14,658 nt of DNA from Acidisphaera sp035272265 (GTDB taxonomy: Bacteria > Pseudomonadota > Alphaproteobacteria > Acetobacterales > Acetobacteraceae): the NCBI GenBank assembly GCA_035272265.1, contig DATEQV010000403.1, positions 1 through 14,658 on the forward strand, in the 5' to 3' direction. Numbering within the stretch: position 1 is the stretch's first letter; every line of letters begins with the position of its first letter. Of the stretch, positions 1-7,902 are shown one piece after another. A program made the translations under genes and the position numbers. A model generated the notes under the pieces. The model searched no databases and was not told the DNA's origin. It saw only the letters and a list, made by a program, of their open reading frames with translations.

Positions 1-324
1 TGCCCAGCGACTACGCGAGACCAGCAGCCCGTACGCCGCCATCGTGCCCAACGGCACCGCGACCAGCATCGTCAGGAACCCTGCCTTCAGCGATGTGGCG
101 GTCGCTTGCAGCCATTCCGGCGAAGCGAGATACGCTTCGTACCAGCGCAACGACCAGTGCTGCGGCGGAAACTCGAGGTACTGCGACGCCGAGAACGACA
201 TCGGAATGACGATCAGCGTCGGCAGGACCAGGAACGCCATGACGACGCAGGCGAGGGCATACAGCCACACCCGCGCGCCGTGCGTCACTTGCGTGCTGGA
301 TGCGGGAGCGCGCAGCCACCTCAT
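1..324 (-). CDS. ABC transporter permease, PotC-like (partial, 3' end outside window)
   Basis: Inner-membrane permease of a spermidine/putrescine-type (PotC-like) ABC importer. Only the first 108 codons are in the window; the frame is open to base 1. It begins MRWLRAPASS, followed by a hydrophobic first membrane segment (about residues 19-42, LYALACVVMAFLVLPTLIVI) and the periplasmic stretch PMSFSASQYLEFPPQHWSLRWY, typical of PotC-type permeases, where 'P.SFS....L.FPP..WSLRWY' recurs. A second membrane segment begins near residue 82 (SLKAGFLTMLVAVPLGTMAAYGL). The ATG lies inside the stop of the upstream permease (ATGA overlap at 321-324), so translational coupling is likely and this start is well supported. 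The EAA loop that contacts the ATPase would lie beyond the edge. The family is clear; the substrate cannot be read. Confidence 0.85.
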   Translation of the reverse strand, partial: MRWLRAPASSTQVTHGARVWLYALACVVMAFLVLPTLIVIPMSFSASQYLEFPPQHWSLRWYEAYLASPEWLQATATSLKAGFLTMLVAVPLGTMAAYGLLVSRSRWA

Positions 325-1219
325 GTGCCGTGCCCGCCGAGCAGCCGGTCCGCACCGGCCAGGCGCGATGCCGTCCACAGGATGCAGCCGGTCAGCACCA
401 TCAGCACGACGCCCAGCGCGCTGGCAGCACCCCAGTTGAAGAAGATCTGTACGTTCTCGGCAATCCCGTTGGCGACCATCACCACCTTGCCGCCGCCCAG
501 CATCGCCGGCGTGACGTAGGCGCCGAGGCATAGGATGAACACCATCAGGCATCCCGCCGTGACCCCCGGCAGCGACAACGGGAAGAACACGCGCCAGAAG
601 GTCTGCGTTGGCGATGCGCCCAGGTTCGCCGCAGCCTTCAGGTAGTCCACGTCGATCGCCCGCATGGACCCGAACACCGGCAGGATCAGGAACGGCAGCA
701 TGATGTGGACAAGCCCGATGAGCGTGCCGGTGAAGTTGTACACAAGGTCGAGCGGCTGCTGCCACAGCCCAAGCCGCATGCCCCAATGTTGATCAGGCCG
801 TGCCGCTGCAAAAGCACCAGCCACGCGTATGTGCGCACCAGGATCGACGTCCAGAACGGCATCAGCACGCCCAGCATGCACAGGTTCGCGACGCGGCGCG
901 GCAGTTGCGACAGCACATAGGCGAGCGGGTAGCCCAGCAGCACGCAGATCAGAGTAGTCATCGCGCTGATCTCGAACGTCGCCAGCAGGATGCGCACATA
1001 GGAAGGCTCGCGCAGCATGCGCGCATAGTTCACCCCGCTCAGGCTTCCGTCGTCGGCCAGGAACGACAGCCCGAACAGCCATCCGACGGGGATCACCAGG
1101 ATCACCGTGACCAGCGCGAGCGCAGGCAGGCTCAGGCCGAACAGCGACAGACGCTCCGCGACCGCATCCCGCCGCAGCTCGACGAGGTTCGGCTCGATCG
1201 CGATGGCCGCCCGGTTCAT
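321..1219 (-). pseudogene. ABC transporter permease, PotB-like, split by a frameshift near 780
   Basis: PotB-like inner-membrane permease, the first of two in the importer. The N-terminal part starts at ATG 1219 (MNRAAIAIEP, overlapping the ATPase stop as ATGA) and reads through a membrane segment near residues 30-52 to LLQRHGLINIG at about 783. The matching C-terminal part is in another frame from about 779: LGLWQQPLDLVYNFTGTLIGL, then the EAA loop (AAANLGASPTQTFWRVFFPL) that docks on the ATPase, ending at the TGA at 321. PotB homologues run 'GLIN.....LGL...PL.L.YN' without interruption, so one base is missing at or next to the four-G run (781-784 on the plus strand). Restoring it gives about 299 residues, normal for the family. 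Either a true inactivating mutation or a homopolymer sequencing error. As read, the full permease cannot be made without frameshifting. Confidence 0.85.
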
Positions 1220-2298
1220 GGCACGTCGTCGTCGGCCAGCAGGACGGTGTCCTCCAGGCTCAACCCGAGCATGATCGGCGCGCCGCGCTGCGGGATCGCC
1301 GCCATGGCGCCGCGCGTCGACGCGCACCGCGCGCCGATCCTGTCGCCCCCCGTCAGCTCAACCTGAAGCAGCACGCTGTCGCCCTGGTACACCACGTCCT
1401 GCACGCGGCCCTGCAGCACGTTCATGTGCTCGGGCGGCGACCCGTCCACGATCTGCAGCCGCTCCGGCCGCAGCATCAGCACGCGGCACCCGGCGGGCGC
1501 CGTCCCGTTCGGCAGCCTGAGGTTCCGCCCAGCGTGGCTGTAGCCGCCTTCGCACGGCTCGATCGGCAGGAACGTCGACTCGCCGATGAACTCGGCGACG
1601 AAGCGGCTGGCGGGGCGCTCGTAGAGGTGCTGTGGCGTGTCGACCTGCACGATCCGGCCGCGATGCAGCACCGCGATGCGGTCGGACATGGTGAGCGCTT
1701 CGCGCTGGTCGTGGGTGACATAAACCGTGGTCATCCCCAGCGTCTCATGCAGCCGGCGCAGTTCGATCTGCATGTGCTCGCGCAGCTGCTTGTCGAGCGC
1801 CGACAGCGGCTCGTCCATCAGCAGAACGCGCGGCTCGAACACGATGGCGCGGGCGAGGGCCACGCGCTGACGTTGGCCGCCGCTCAGTTCGTGGACGCGG
1901 CGGGTGCCGTACCCGCCGAGCCGCACCAGCTCCAGCGCCCGCTCCACGCGGGCGCCGGCTTCCTGCCGCGCAACACCGCGCAGCCGCAGCGGGAAGCCGA
2001 CATTGGCCGCCACATCCAAGTGCGGGAACAGCGCATAGTTCTGGAACACCATGCCCAGGTTGCGCTTGTGGGGCGCCACCCGGATCATCTCCACGTCCCC
2101 GAACATCAGGCTGCCGTAGTCCGGCCGGATGAACCCGGCGAGCACCATCAGCAGCGTCGTCTTGCCCGACCCCGACGGCCCCAGCAGCGTCAGGAACTCG
2201 CCGCTGCTTATATCCAGGCTGACGTCGTCCAGCGCGTGCACGGGGCCATAGCGCTTGCTGACCTGCCGGATGCCGATCGGCAGCCCCTGGCGTTCCAT
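1216..2298 (-). CDS. ABC transporter ATP-binding protein, PotA-like
   Basis: Cytoplasmic ATPase (360 residues, usual PotA length) that powers the importer. Visible motifs in order: Walker A GPSGSGKT at 40-47, Q-loop Q86 (VFQNYALFPH), signature LSGGQ at 138-142, Walker B VLLMDE at 158-163, D-loop SALD at 166-169, switch histidine H196 (VTHDQ). After about residue 235 comes the C-terminal TOBE-type regulatory domain of the spermidine/putrescine and Fe3+ (CUT1/MOI-like) importers, so this is an import, not export, ATPase. All catalytic residues are present. It starts 14 bases after the binding-protein gene and its TGA overlaps the start of the first permease. Substrate class is inferred from the PotABCD-like set; related systems also carry opines, thiamine, phosphonates or sugar acids. 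Confidence 0.95.
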   Translation of the reverse strand: MERQGLPIGIRQVSKRYGPVHALDDVSLDISSGEFLTLLGPSGSGKTTLLMVLAGFIRPDYGSLMFGDVEMIRVAPHKRNLGMVFQNYALFPHLDVAANVGFPLRLRGVARQEAGARVERALELVRLGGYGTRRVHELSGGQRQRVALARAIVFEPRVLLMDEPLSALDKQLREHMQIELRRLHETLGMTTVYVTHDQREALTMSDRIAVLHRGRIVQVDTPQHLYERPASRFVAEFIGESTFLPIEPCEGGYSHAGRNLRLPNGTAPAGCRVLMLRPERLQIVDGSPPEHMNVLQGRVQDVVYQGDSVLLQVELTGGDRIGARCASTRGAMAAIPQRGAPIMLGLSLEDTVLLADDDVP

Positions 2299-2312
2299 TC
2301 AGGCCCGGCGGC

Positions 2313-3365
2313 TCATGCGGTCAGCATGTTCTGATACGCCTGAGATGCCTGCGCCTCGAACTTGATGTACCAGTCGATGTCGATGGGCAGCTGCAGTGCC
2401 TCGTTGGCCGGCGACGACGGCAGCTTCTTGGCATACGCGGCGTCGATGATCCCGAGGTCGTAGGCCTTCGTGTTGGTCGGCCCGTACGGGATGTACTTGG
2501 TCAGCTCCGCCTGGTACTGCGGCTTGCTGATCTCGGCGAGGAACTTCATCGCCAGGTCCTTGTGCGGCGCGCCCTTGGGGATCGCATACGCGTCATAGTC
2601 GAGCAGCGCCTGGTTGAACGTATACGCGACCTTGCCGCCGTCCTTGGCCACCGTGTCGAACCTTCCGTTCCAGCCGGTGATCATGTCCACCTCGCCGTCC
2701 TTCATCAGCTGCGCATGCTGCGCGCCCGAGGACCACCACACCGCGATGTGCGGCTTCAGCTCGGCGATCTTGCGGATCGCGCGGTCGATGCCCCCGGGTG
2801 CGGACAGCGTCGCATAGACCTTGTCCATCGGCACGCCGTCAGCCATCAGCGCCGGCTCCAGCGCGCCCGCCGCCGCGTTGCGGTACGACCGCTTGCCGGG
2901 GAATTTCTTGACATCCCAGAAGTCGGCCCAGTTCTGCGGCGGATGGTCGCCGTACGTCGCGGTATTCCATGCCATCACGGTGGAGAACACGTCGCCGCCG
3001 ACGCAATACTTCTGCCACGTCCCGGGGATGAAGTTGGAGACGTCGATGACCTTGTAATCGAGTTCCTCCAGGATGCCTTCCGCGCCTGCATGCGCGGCGC
3101 TGCCGGAGCCGCTGGCGACCACGTCCCACGTCACCGCGCCCGCCTTCACCTGCAGCCGCAGCTGCGCGATGCCGGTGTAGGTGTCCTCCTTGACCGTGAT
3201 GCCCAGCGCCTTCGCGGCAGGCTGGAACAGCGCCTTGCTTTCGGCGTCCTGATAGGCGCCGCCGAACGAGACGACGGTCAGGTCCTGCGCGGCGGCGGCC
3301 TGCATCGGCCGCAAGCCTACGGCAGCGACCGCCAGTGCCGAACCCAGAAGCGTCCTTCTCCGCAT
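2313..3365 (-). CDS. Periplasmic substrate-binding protein, PotD-like (extracellular solute-binding family 1)
   Basis: Secreted binding protein (350 residues) that should deliver the ligand to the permeases. The N-terminus MRRRTLLGSALAVAAVGL plus MQAAAA is a signal peptide with cleavage likely near residue 26 (AAA|QD); the RRRTLLG start resembles a weak twin-arginine motif, so Tat export is possible. The mature protein opens with LTVVSFGGAYQDAES, the first strand of spermidine/putrescine-type binding proteins, and has the typical hinge segments around VTWDVVASG and VFSTVMAWN. A strong ribosome site (AGGGAGG, plus-strand 3371-3377) lies 5 bases before the ATG and fixes the start. It sits 48 bases after the dehydratase gene and 14 before the ATPase. 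The ligand cannot be predicted by eye; members of this family bind polyamines, opines, amino acids or organic acids. Confidence 0.93.
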   Translation of the reverse strand: MRRRTLLGSALAVAAVGLRPMQAAAAQDLTVVSFGGAYQDAESKALFQPAAKALGITVKEDTYTGIAQLRLQVKAGAVTWDVVASGSGSAAHAGAEGILEELDYKVIDVSNFIPGTWQKYCVGGDVFSTVMAWNTATYGDHPPQNWADFWDVKKFPGKRSYRNAAAGALEPALMADGVPMDKVYATLSAPGGIDRAIRKIAELKPHIAVWWSSGAQHAQLMKDGEVDMITGWNGRFDTVAKDGGKVAYTFNQALLDYDAYAIPKGAPHKDLAMKFLAEISKPQYQAELTKYIPYGPTNTKAYDLGIIDAAYAKKLPSSPANEALQLPIDIDWYIKFEAQASQAYQNMLTA

Positions 3366-3413
3366 GACATCCTCCCTGTTGCGCGGGTCGCGCCCGCCGT
3401 TGTCATCGTTCGC

Positions 3414-4517
3414 TCAGTCCAGCGTGCTGGCCCGGTACACCGCACGTTCGAGCCACCCGGGGTCGATCGCGACTCCCCAGCCGGGCTCGCTGGGGATGGT
3501 CACGCGGCCGTCGCGCACCGCGTAGGGCGCATTGCGGAACAGGCCCTCCTGCCACGGATAGTAGTCCGGCCCCTCGATGGACAGCTCAAGGTATTTGCCG
3601 GCGTTCGGGATGGCGCCGAGCAGGTGCATGGTGAACAGCGTCACCATCGATAGGTTGGCGCTGTGCGGCGTGCACGGCAGGCCGGCCGCCGCGCCCATCG
3701 CCGCCACCTGCAGCGCGCGCGTCAGGCCGCCGATATAGCAGACGTCCGGCTGGATCACGTCGACCGCGTGCATCTCGATCATGTGCCTCCAGGTCGGCAG
3801 CATGCAGTCCTGCTCGCCGCCGGTCACGTCGATGCTCAGCGCCTCGGCCACTTCGCGAGTCTGCTCCAGCTCCCAGTAGAGGCACGGCTCCTCGTAGTGC
3901 GTCACGTCGTGGTCCTCGAGCATATGGCCGACTTCGATGGCGCGGCGGGGCGAGAAGCCGCTGTTGGCATCGACCAGCAGCGCCACCTCGTCGCCCATGA
4001 CGCGGCGCATCGTGGGTACGATCTCCTCGGTGCGGCCCGGCCATTCGTCGACATCGCGGTTGCACTCGGCGCCGATGCGGAACTTGAAGGCGTCGAACCC
4101 GTGTCGCTCGCGTAGCCGCATCAGCCGGTCGGCCTCCGCCGCGGGCGTGATGTCGCGCTTCATCGACGACGCATAGGCGCGCAACGGCCGCGGCGTCCCG
4201 CCCAGCAGCGCGCACACGCTCTGTCCTTCGCTCTTGCCGCGCATGTCCCACAGCGCGGTATCCGGCCCGCACATTGCGCGGCACAGGTAGGAGCCGGGGA
4301 ACTTGTGCTCGCGCAGCGGGATCAGCTCCATCAGTCCGGCGATGTCGTCCGCGTCGTGTCCCAGCGCCCAAGGTGCGACCTGCCGGTGCAGCACCTGCAC
4401 GGAAATATCCGCGTTGTAGGTCGACACCTGCCCCCAGCCCTGCGCGCCGTCATCGGCGGTGACGCGGACGAAGCCCACGAACTCGGTGCAGAAGGTTTCG
4501 ATGCTGCTGATCTTCAT
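3414..4517 (-). CDS. Mandelate racemase / muconate lactonizing enzyme family dehydratase (enolase superfamily)
   Basis: Enolase-superfamily enzyme of 367 residues, probably a Mg2+-dependent acid-sugar dehydratase or epimerase in the cytoplasm. Metal ligands are D183 (LLVDANSGF), E209 (YEEP) and E235 (GGEQD); their 26/26 spacing is that of mandelate racemase. The His/Asp dyad is D258 (QPDV) and H285 (TPHSAN), 27 apart as in mandelate racemase (D270/H297). The opposite-face base motif reads K145-F-R147 instead of the usual KxK. The N-terminal capping domain spans about 1-115. I chose ATG 4517 (MKISSIETF), the usual family start; the frame stays open upstream to 4928 but that part is not family-like and has no domain. 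First gene of the operon, 48 bases before the binding protein, suggesting that the importer brings in its substrate. The specific reaction is not assignable. Confidence 0.92.
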   Translation of the reverse strand: MKISSIETFCTEFVGFVRVTADDGAQGWGQVSTYNADISVQVLHRQVAPWALGHDADDIAGLMELIPLREHKFPGSYLCRAMCGPDTALWDMRGKSEGQSVCALLGGTPRPLRAYASSMKRDITPAAEADRLMRLRERHGFDAFKFRIGAECNRDVDEWPGRTEEIVPTMRRVMGDEVALLVDANSGFSPRRAIEVGHMLEDHDVTHYEEPCLYWELEQTREVAEALSIDVTGGEQDCMLPTWRHMIEMHAVDVIQPDVCYIGGLTRALQVAAMGAAAGLPCTPHSANLSMVTLFTMHLLGAIPNAGKYLELSIEGPDYYPWQEGLFRNAPYAVRDGRVTIPSEPGWGVAIDPGWLERAVYRASTLD

Positions 4518-4584
4518 GCGCGCTCGCTTGGGGCGACTGGCCGGACGGTCGGCCCAAAAAGGAGGCTTCCAAAGGGCCATTCTG

Positions 4585-4600
4585 GGCATAAGCTGATACC
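4585..4600. promoter_or_regulatory. Imperfect inverted repeat upstream of the dehydratase operon (possible operator)
   Basis: GGCAT-AAGCTG-ATACC is a 16-base dyad with one mismatch in five arm pairs, 68 bases upstream of the dehydratase ATG and in the least GC-rich part of the gap. It could be an operator for the minus-strand operon. The evidence is only symmetry and position; dyads this short arise by chance, and I see no convincing -35/-10 pair beside it. Confidence 0.2.
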
Positions 4601-4623
4601 ACTTTGCCGGGGGGAAGGGGATC

Positions 4624-4850
4624 ATGGTCAAGCGGGCAGGGGGCGCCTTGCTGCTGTCGGTCGCGCTCGACCACCAATCGGCCCACCCGCGCCGCTCGCC
4701 CGCTTCTGCTTCGAGCTGTTGGACGTGAACGCGCTGGTGCTCGGGTTCGGCTGCGTCACGCCTGCCGAGGTCGGAGCCGGCGTCAGCGCGCTTCGCCGGG
4801 GACTGCAGGAGCTGGTGCCCCCGCGCCGGGTCGCCTGGGTTCGCCGGCCA
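4624..4850 (+). pseudogene. Remnant of the C-terminus of a MocR/PdxR-type (GntR-aminotransferase) regulator
   Basis: In the frame of 4689-4814 the sequence APLARFCFEL, then NALVLGFGCVTPAEVGAGVS and ALRRGLQEL, reads like the final segment of MocR-family regulators (typical pattern 'PLSRFC....NaLvLGFg.ltp.Ei..GVrrL...L'), which have a GntR DNA-binding head and a PLP aminotransferase-like body. A second frame just upstream (4624-4671, GGALLLSVALDH) resembles the preceding strand of the same fold, suggesting a further small deletion and frame change. A full gene needs about 1.4 kb, but only about 170 bases separate this segment from the dehydratase gene on the other strand, so the front is gone. 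No stop ends the frame before the GMC gene. It lies just upstream of the GMC/DAO pair, where such a regulator would be expected. The assignment is by pattern memory and uncertain. Confidence 0.5.
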
Positions 4851-4926
4851 CCACGCGCAATTGGTATGGCGGACCGTCGAAAGTGGCTCTGCGCAGCGGA
4901 TCGGCGCGCCCGCAGTCTGAGTGCGC

Positions 4927-6543
4927 ATGGACGATCCGGACTACATCATCGTCGGCGCGGGCTCCGCCGGCTGTGTGCTGGCCAGCCGGTTGACCGAGAG
5001 CGGGAAGCACAAAGTGCTGCTGCTGGAGGCCGGCGGCAGCGACCGGCGCCTGTCGGTGCAGGTGCCGATCGGCTACGGCAAGCTTTTCTACGACCCTCGC
5101 GTCAACTGGATGTACCGAACCGAGCCCGACCCTGCACTCGCCGGCCGGCAGGGCTACTGGCCACGCGGCAAGGTCCTCGGTGGCTCCAGCTCGATCAACG
5201 CGATGGTGTTCATCCGCGGTCTGCGCGAGGACTTCGACGCGTGGCAGGCGGAGGGAAATCCCGGCTGGGGCTGGCACGACGTGCTGCCGTATTTCCGCAA
5301 GCTGGAGGACTTCGAGGGCGGTGCGGACGCCGTGCGCGGGGTCGGCGGCCCGGTGCACGTCTCGGATGTAACCGCCGCTTGCCATCCGCTGTGCCACGCG
5401 TTCTTGCGCGCCTGCGAGGAGATCGGCCTGCGCCGCTCGCCCGATCTGAACGGCGCGCAGCCCGAAGGGGTGGCGCACTACCAGATCACGACGCGCAACG
5501 GCCGGCGCATGTCGGCAGCGCGCGCCTATCTGTGGCCGGCGATGCACCGGCCGAATCTGCGCGTCGAGACGGGCGCGCACGTCACCCGCATCCTGTTCGA
5601 CGCCATGCGTGCGGCCGGTGTCGGGTACCACCGCAACGGCACGCTCGGCGTCGCGCGCGCGCGGCGCGAGGTCATCGTGGCGGCCGGCGCGATCAACTCG
5701 CCGCAACTGCTGCAGCTTTCCGGCATCGGGCCGCAACCCGTGTTGTCCTCGCTCGGCCTCGACACCGTCCGCGACAGCCCCGCCGTCGGCCGGTACCTGC
5801 AGGACCATCTCTGCATCGATCATCTGTACCGCGCTCGAGTGCCGACCCTGAACGAGGACTTCGGCCGCTGGCGCGGCAAGCTGCGCGCGGGCCTTGCCTA
5901 TGCGCTGCTGCGGCGCGGGCCGCTTGCCATCAGCGTCAATCAGGCGGGCGGCTTCGCCCGTTCGCGTCCGGACGCGGAGCGCCCGAACATCCAGCTCTAT
6001 TTCTCGCCGCTCAGCTACACCCGCGCCGTGCCCGGCAAGCGGGCCCTGCTGCGCCCGGACCCGTTTCCCGGCTTCCTGCTCAGCGCCCAACCCTGCCGGC
6101 CGGAAAGCCGCGGCTGCGTCCAGATCGTATCGCCCGATCCTACCGCCGCACCGCGGATCGTGCCGAACTCGCTCGCCACCGAAGGCGACGTCCGCGACAT
6201 GCTGGAGGCCACGAAGTTCCTCCGCCGCCTCGCCGCCGCGCCCGCGCTCGCCGCCGTCATTGCGGAGGAACTGAAGCCCGGCTCGGCGGTCCACACCGAC
6301 GACGACCTGCTCGATGACGTGCGCCAGCGCGCATCGACAGTCTTCCATCCGGTGGGCACCTGTCGCATGGGACGGGGCATCGCCACCAGCGTCGTCGACG
6401 CCGCGCTCAGGGTGCACGGCGTGCAAGGCTTACGGGTGATCGATGCCTCGGTCTTCCCCGCGTTGACGTCGGGCAACACCAACGCGCCCGCGATCATGGT
6501 CGGCGAAAAGGGCGCCGATCTGGTGTTGCGCGATGCAAGATGA
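4927..6543 (+). CDS. GMC-family FAD-dependent oxidoreductase, choline dehydrogenase-like
   Basis: Flavoprotein of 538 residues from ATG 4927 that oxidises an alcohol group. FAD-binding Rossmann motif GAGSAG at 10-15 (MDDPDYIIVGAGSAG); GMC signature 1 at about 80-91 (RGKVLGGSSSIN); signature 2 at about 254-264 (GAINSPQLLQL); catalytic histidine H474 in FHPVGTCRMG; the Asn pair in GNTNAP (517-521), where the second active-site residue sits. All expected motifs are present and the length is normal. A GTG two codons upstream (4921) is an alternative start; neither has a clear ribosome site. It is transcribed away from the dehydratase/importer operon and is followed 33 bases later by a second FAD oxidase, so the two are probably co-transcribed. 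The family name choline dehydrogenase is common for this similarity level; actual substrates range over many alcohols. Confidence 0.93.
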   Translation: MDDPDYIIVGAGSAGCVLASRLTESGKHKVLLLEAGGSDRRLSVQVPIGYGKLFYDPRVNWMYRTEPDPALAGRQGYWPRGKVLGGSSSINAMVFIRGLREDFDAWQAEGNPGWGWHDVLPYFRKLEDFEGGADAVRGVGGPVHVSDVTAACHPLCHAFLRACEEIGLRRSPDLNGAQPEGVAHYQITTRNGRRMSAARAYLWPAMHRPNLRVETGAHVTRILFDAMRAAGVGYHRNGTLGVARARREVIVAAGAINSPQLLQLSGIGPQPVLSSLGLDTVRDSPAVGRYLQDHLCIDHLYRARVPTLNEDFGRWRGKLRAGLAYALLRRGPLAISVNQAGGFARSRPDAERPNIQLYFSPLSYTRAVPGKRALLRPDPFPGFLLSAQPCRPESRGCVQIVSPDPTAAPRIVPNSLATEGDVRDMLEATKFLRRLAAAPALAAVIAEELKPGSAVHTDDDLLDDVRQRASTVFHPVGTCRMGRGIATSVVDAALRVHGVQGLRVIDASVFPALTSGNTNAPAIMVGEKGADLVLRDAR

Positions 6544-6576
6544 CGATTTCCGCCCGCCGCGACGAGGTGACGCCGG

Positions 6577-7893
6577 ATGCCGCACAGCCTGTTTGCAGAC
6601 GACCTGAAGCTCACGCCCTATTGGTGGGACCGTGTGCCCCGGCCGGTGCTGCCCGAGACTGCGCTGCCCGCGAAGGTCGACGTCGTCGTCATCGGCTCGG
6701 GCTACACCGGCCTGAGCGCCGCGCTGCAGACAGCGCGGGGCGGGCGTTCGACCCTGGTGCTGGACGCCGAGCAGGCCGGCTTCGGCTGCAGCACGCGCAA
6801 CGGCGGCCAGATCTCCACCAGCATCAAGCCGTCGTATGAGGAGCTGGCGCGGCGTCATGGTGCCGAGACGGCGGCCCGCATCGTCCGGGACGGACAGGCC
6901 TCGCTCGCCTGGGTCGGCGATTTTGTGGCGACCGAAGGCATCGACTGCGACTTCCGGGTCGTCGGCCGGTTCCATGCCGCGCACAGCCCGCGCCACTACG
7001 AGGACCTCGCGCGCCACGTGCAGAACCAGCCCAAGGGCCTCGAGGTCGAGGCGCACGTCGTGCCGCGCAGCGAACAGCGCAGCGAACTCGGCAGCGACGC
7101 CTATTTCGGCGGTGTCGTCTATGCCCGGCACGCGTCGATCGACCCGGCCCGCTTCCACCAGGGCATGCTCGATCGCGTGCTCGCGGCAGGAGCGGGCGTG
7201 GTGGCGAACTGTCCGGCGACGGCGTTGCGCCGCGAGAGCGCCAGCTTCCACGTCGAGACGCCGCGCGGCTCCGTCATGGCCCGCGAGGTGGTCGTCGCGA
7301 CCAACGGCTACACCGGCCGCCTTACGCCATGGCTGCGGCGCCGGGTGATCCCGATCGGCAGCTACATGATCGCGACCGAACCACTGCCGCGCGAGACGAT
7401 CGCACGCCTGTTCCCGCGCGACCGCATCGTCAGCGACACGCGCAAGGTCGTCTACTATTACCGCCCGTCACCGGACGGGCGTCGCGTCCTGTTCGGCGGC
7501 CGGGTATCGGCCACGGAGACGGACGCCCGCGTGAGCGGCCCCAAGCTGCACGCCGAAATGACGAGGCTGTTCCCCGAACTCGCGGGCGCGCGCATCAGCC
7601 ATTCCTGGCTCGGCTTCGTCGCCTACACGTTCGACGAGCTGATGCATATCGGGCAGCACGACGGGCTGCACTACGCGATGGGCTATTGCGGCTCCGGCGC
7701 GGGCATGGGCGGCTATCTCGGCATGCGCCTCGGCCAGCAGGTGCTCGGCGTGACGGACGCCCGCACCGGACTGCACGAGACGCAATTCCGGACGCGTCCG
7801 TTCTACAACGGTTCGCCCTGGTTCCTCGCGCCATCGGTGATGTACTACCGCTGGCGCGACCGCGCCGCGGCGCGCACGACCGCGGACGCGTGA
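6577..7893 (+). CDS. FAD-dependent oxidoreductase, DAO family, PuuB-like (amine / amino-acid oxidase)
   Basis: 438-residue flavoprotein of the D-amino-acid-oxidase fold, closest in layout to gamma-glutamylputrescine oxidase and relatives: an N-terminal pre-sequence with PYWWD (14-18), then the dinucleotide motif GSGYTG at 40-45, D63 ending strand 2 (LVLDAEQAGFG, where Glu is more usual), and the family block STRNGGQ at 72-78. Near the C-terminus GYCGSGAGMGGYLGMRLG closes the FAD site. It would deaminate an amine or oxidise a secondary amino acid. Ribosome site GAGGTGA (6564-6570) is 6 bases before the ATG, supporting the start. Together with the GMC gene and the PotABCD-like importer it suggests breakdown of a nitrogenous compound such as an amino-alcohol or polyamine derivative; this is inference. 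Confidence 0.9.
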   Translation: MPHSLFADDLKLTPYWWDRVPRPVLPETALPAKVDVVVIGSGYTGLSAALQTARGGRSTLVLDAEQAGFGCSTRNGGQISTSIKPSYEELARRHGAETAARIVRDGQASLAWVGDFVATEGIDCDFRVVGRFHAAHSPRHYEDLARHVQNQPKGLEVEAHVVPRSEQRSELGSDAYFGGVVYARHASIDPARFHQGMLDRVLAAGAGVVANCPATALRRESASFHVETPRGSVMAREVVVATNGYTGRLTPWLRRRVIPIGSYMIATEPLPRETIARLFPRDRIVSDTRKVVYYYRPSPDGRRVLFGGRVSATETDARVSGPKLHAEMTRLFPELAGARISHSWLGFVAYTFDELMHIGQHDGLHYAMGYCGSGAGMGGYLGMRLGQQVLGVTDARTGLHETQFRTRPFYNGSPWFLAPSVMYYRWRDRAAARTTADA

Positions 7894-7902
7894 CGCCGCC
7901 GC

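Noticed and set aside
1220..1327. Upstream extension of the first permease frame into the ATPase gene
   Set aside because: The family sequence begins after MNRAAIA and the ATGA overlap at 1216-1219 is a normal coupled start.
1426..2334. A 302-codon plus-strand frame opposite the ABC ATPase; similar long frames lie opposite the binding protein (2562-3653), MFS (8542-9438), lyase (10155-11189), CoA-transferase (11183-12010) and SDR (12782-13738)
   Set aside because: All mirror genes with clear family motifs on the other strand and have low-complexity translations rich in Arg, Ala, Gln and His.
4518..4928. N-terminal extension of the dehydratase to 504 residues
   Set aside because: The extra 137 residues have no family similarity, and enolase-superfamily proteins begin at about the MKISSIETF position.
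4783..6426. A 547-codon open frame on the minus strand opposite the GMC gene
   Set aside because: It is antisense to a gene with complete GMC motifs; its translation is rich in Arg, Ala, Gly and His with no domain, as expected of a shadow frame in GC-rich DNA.
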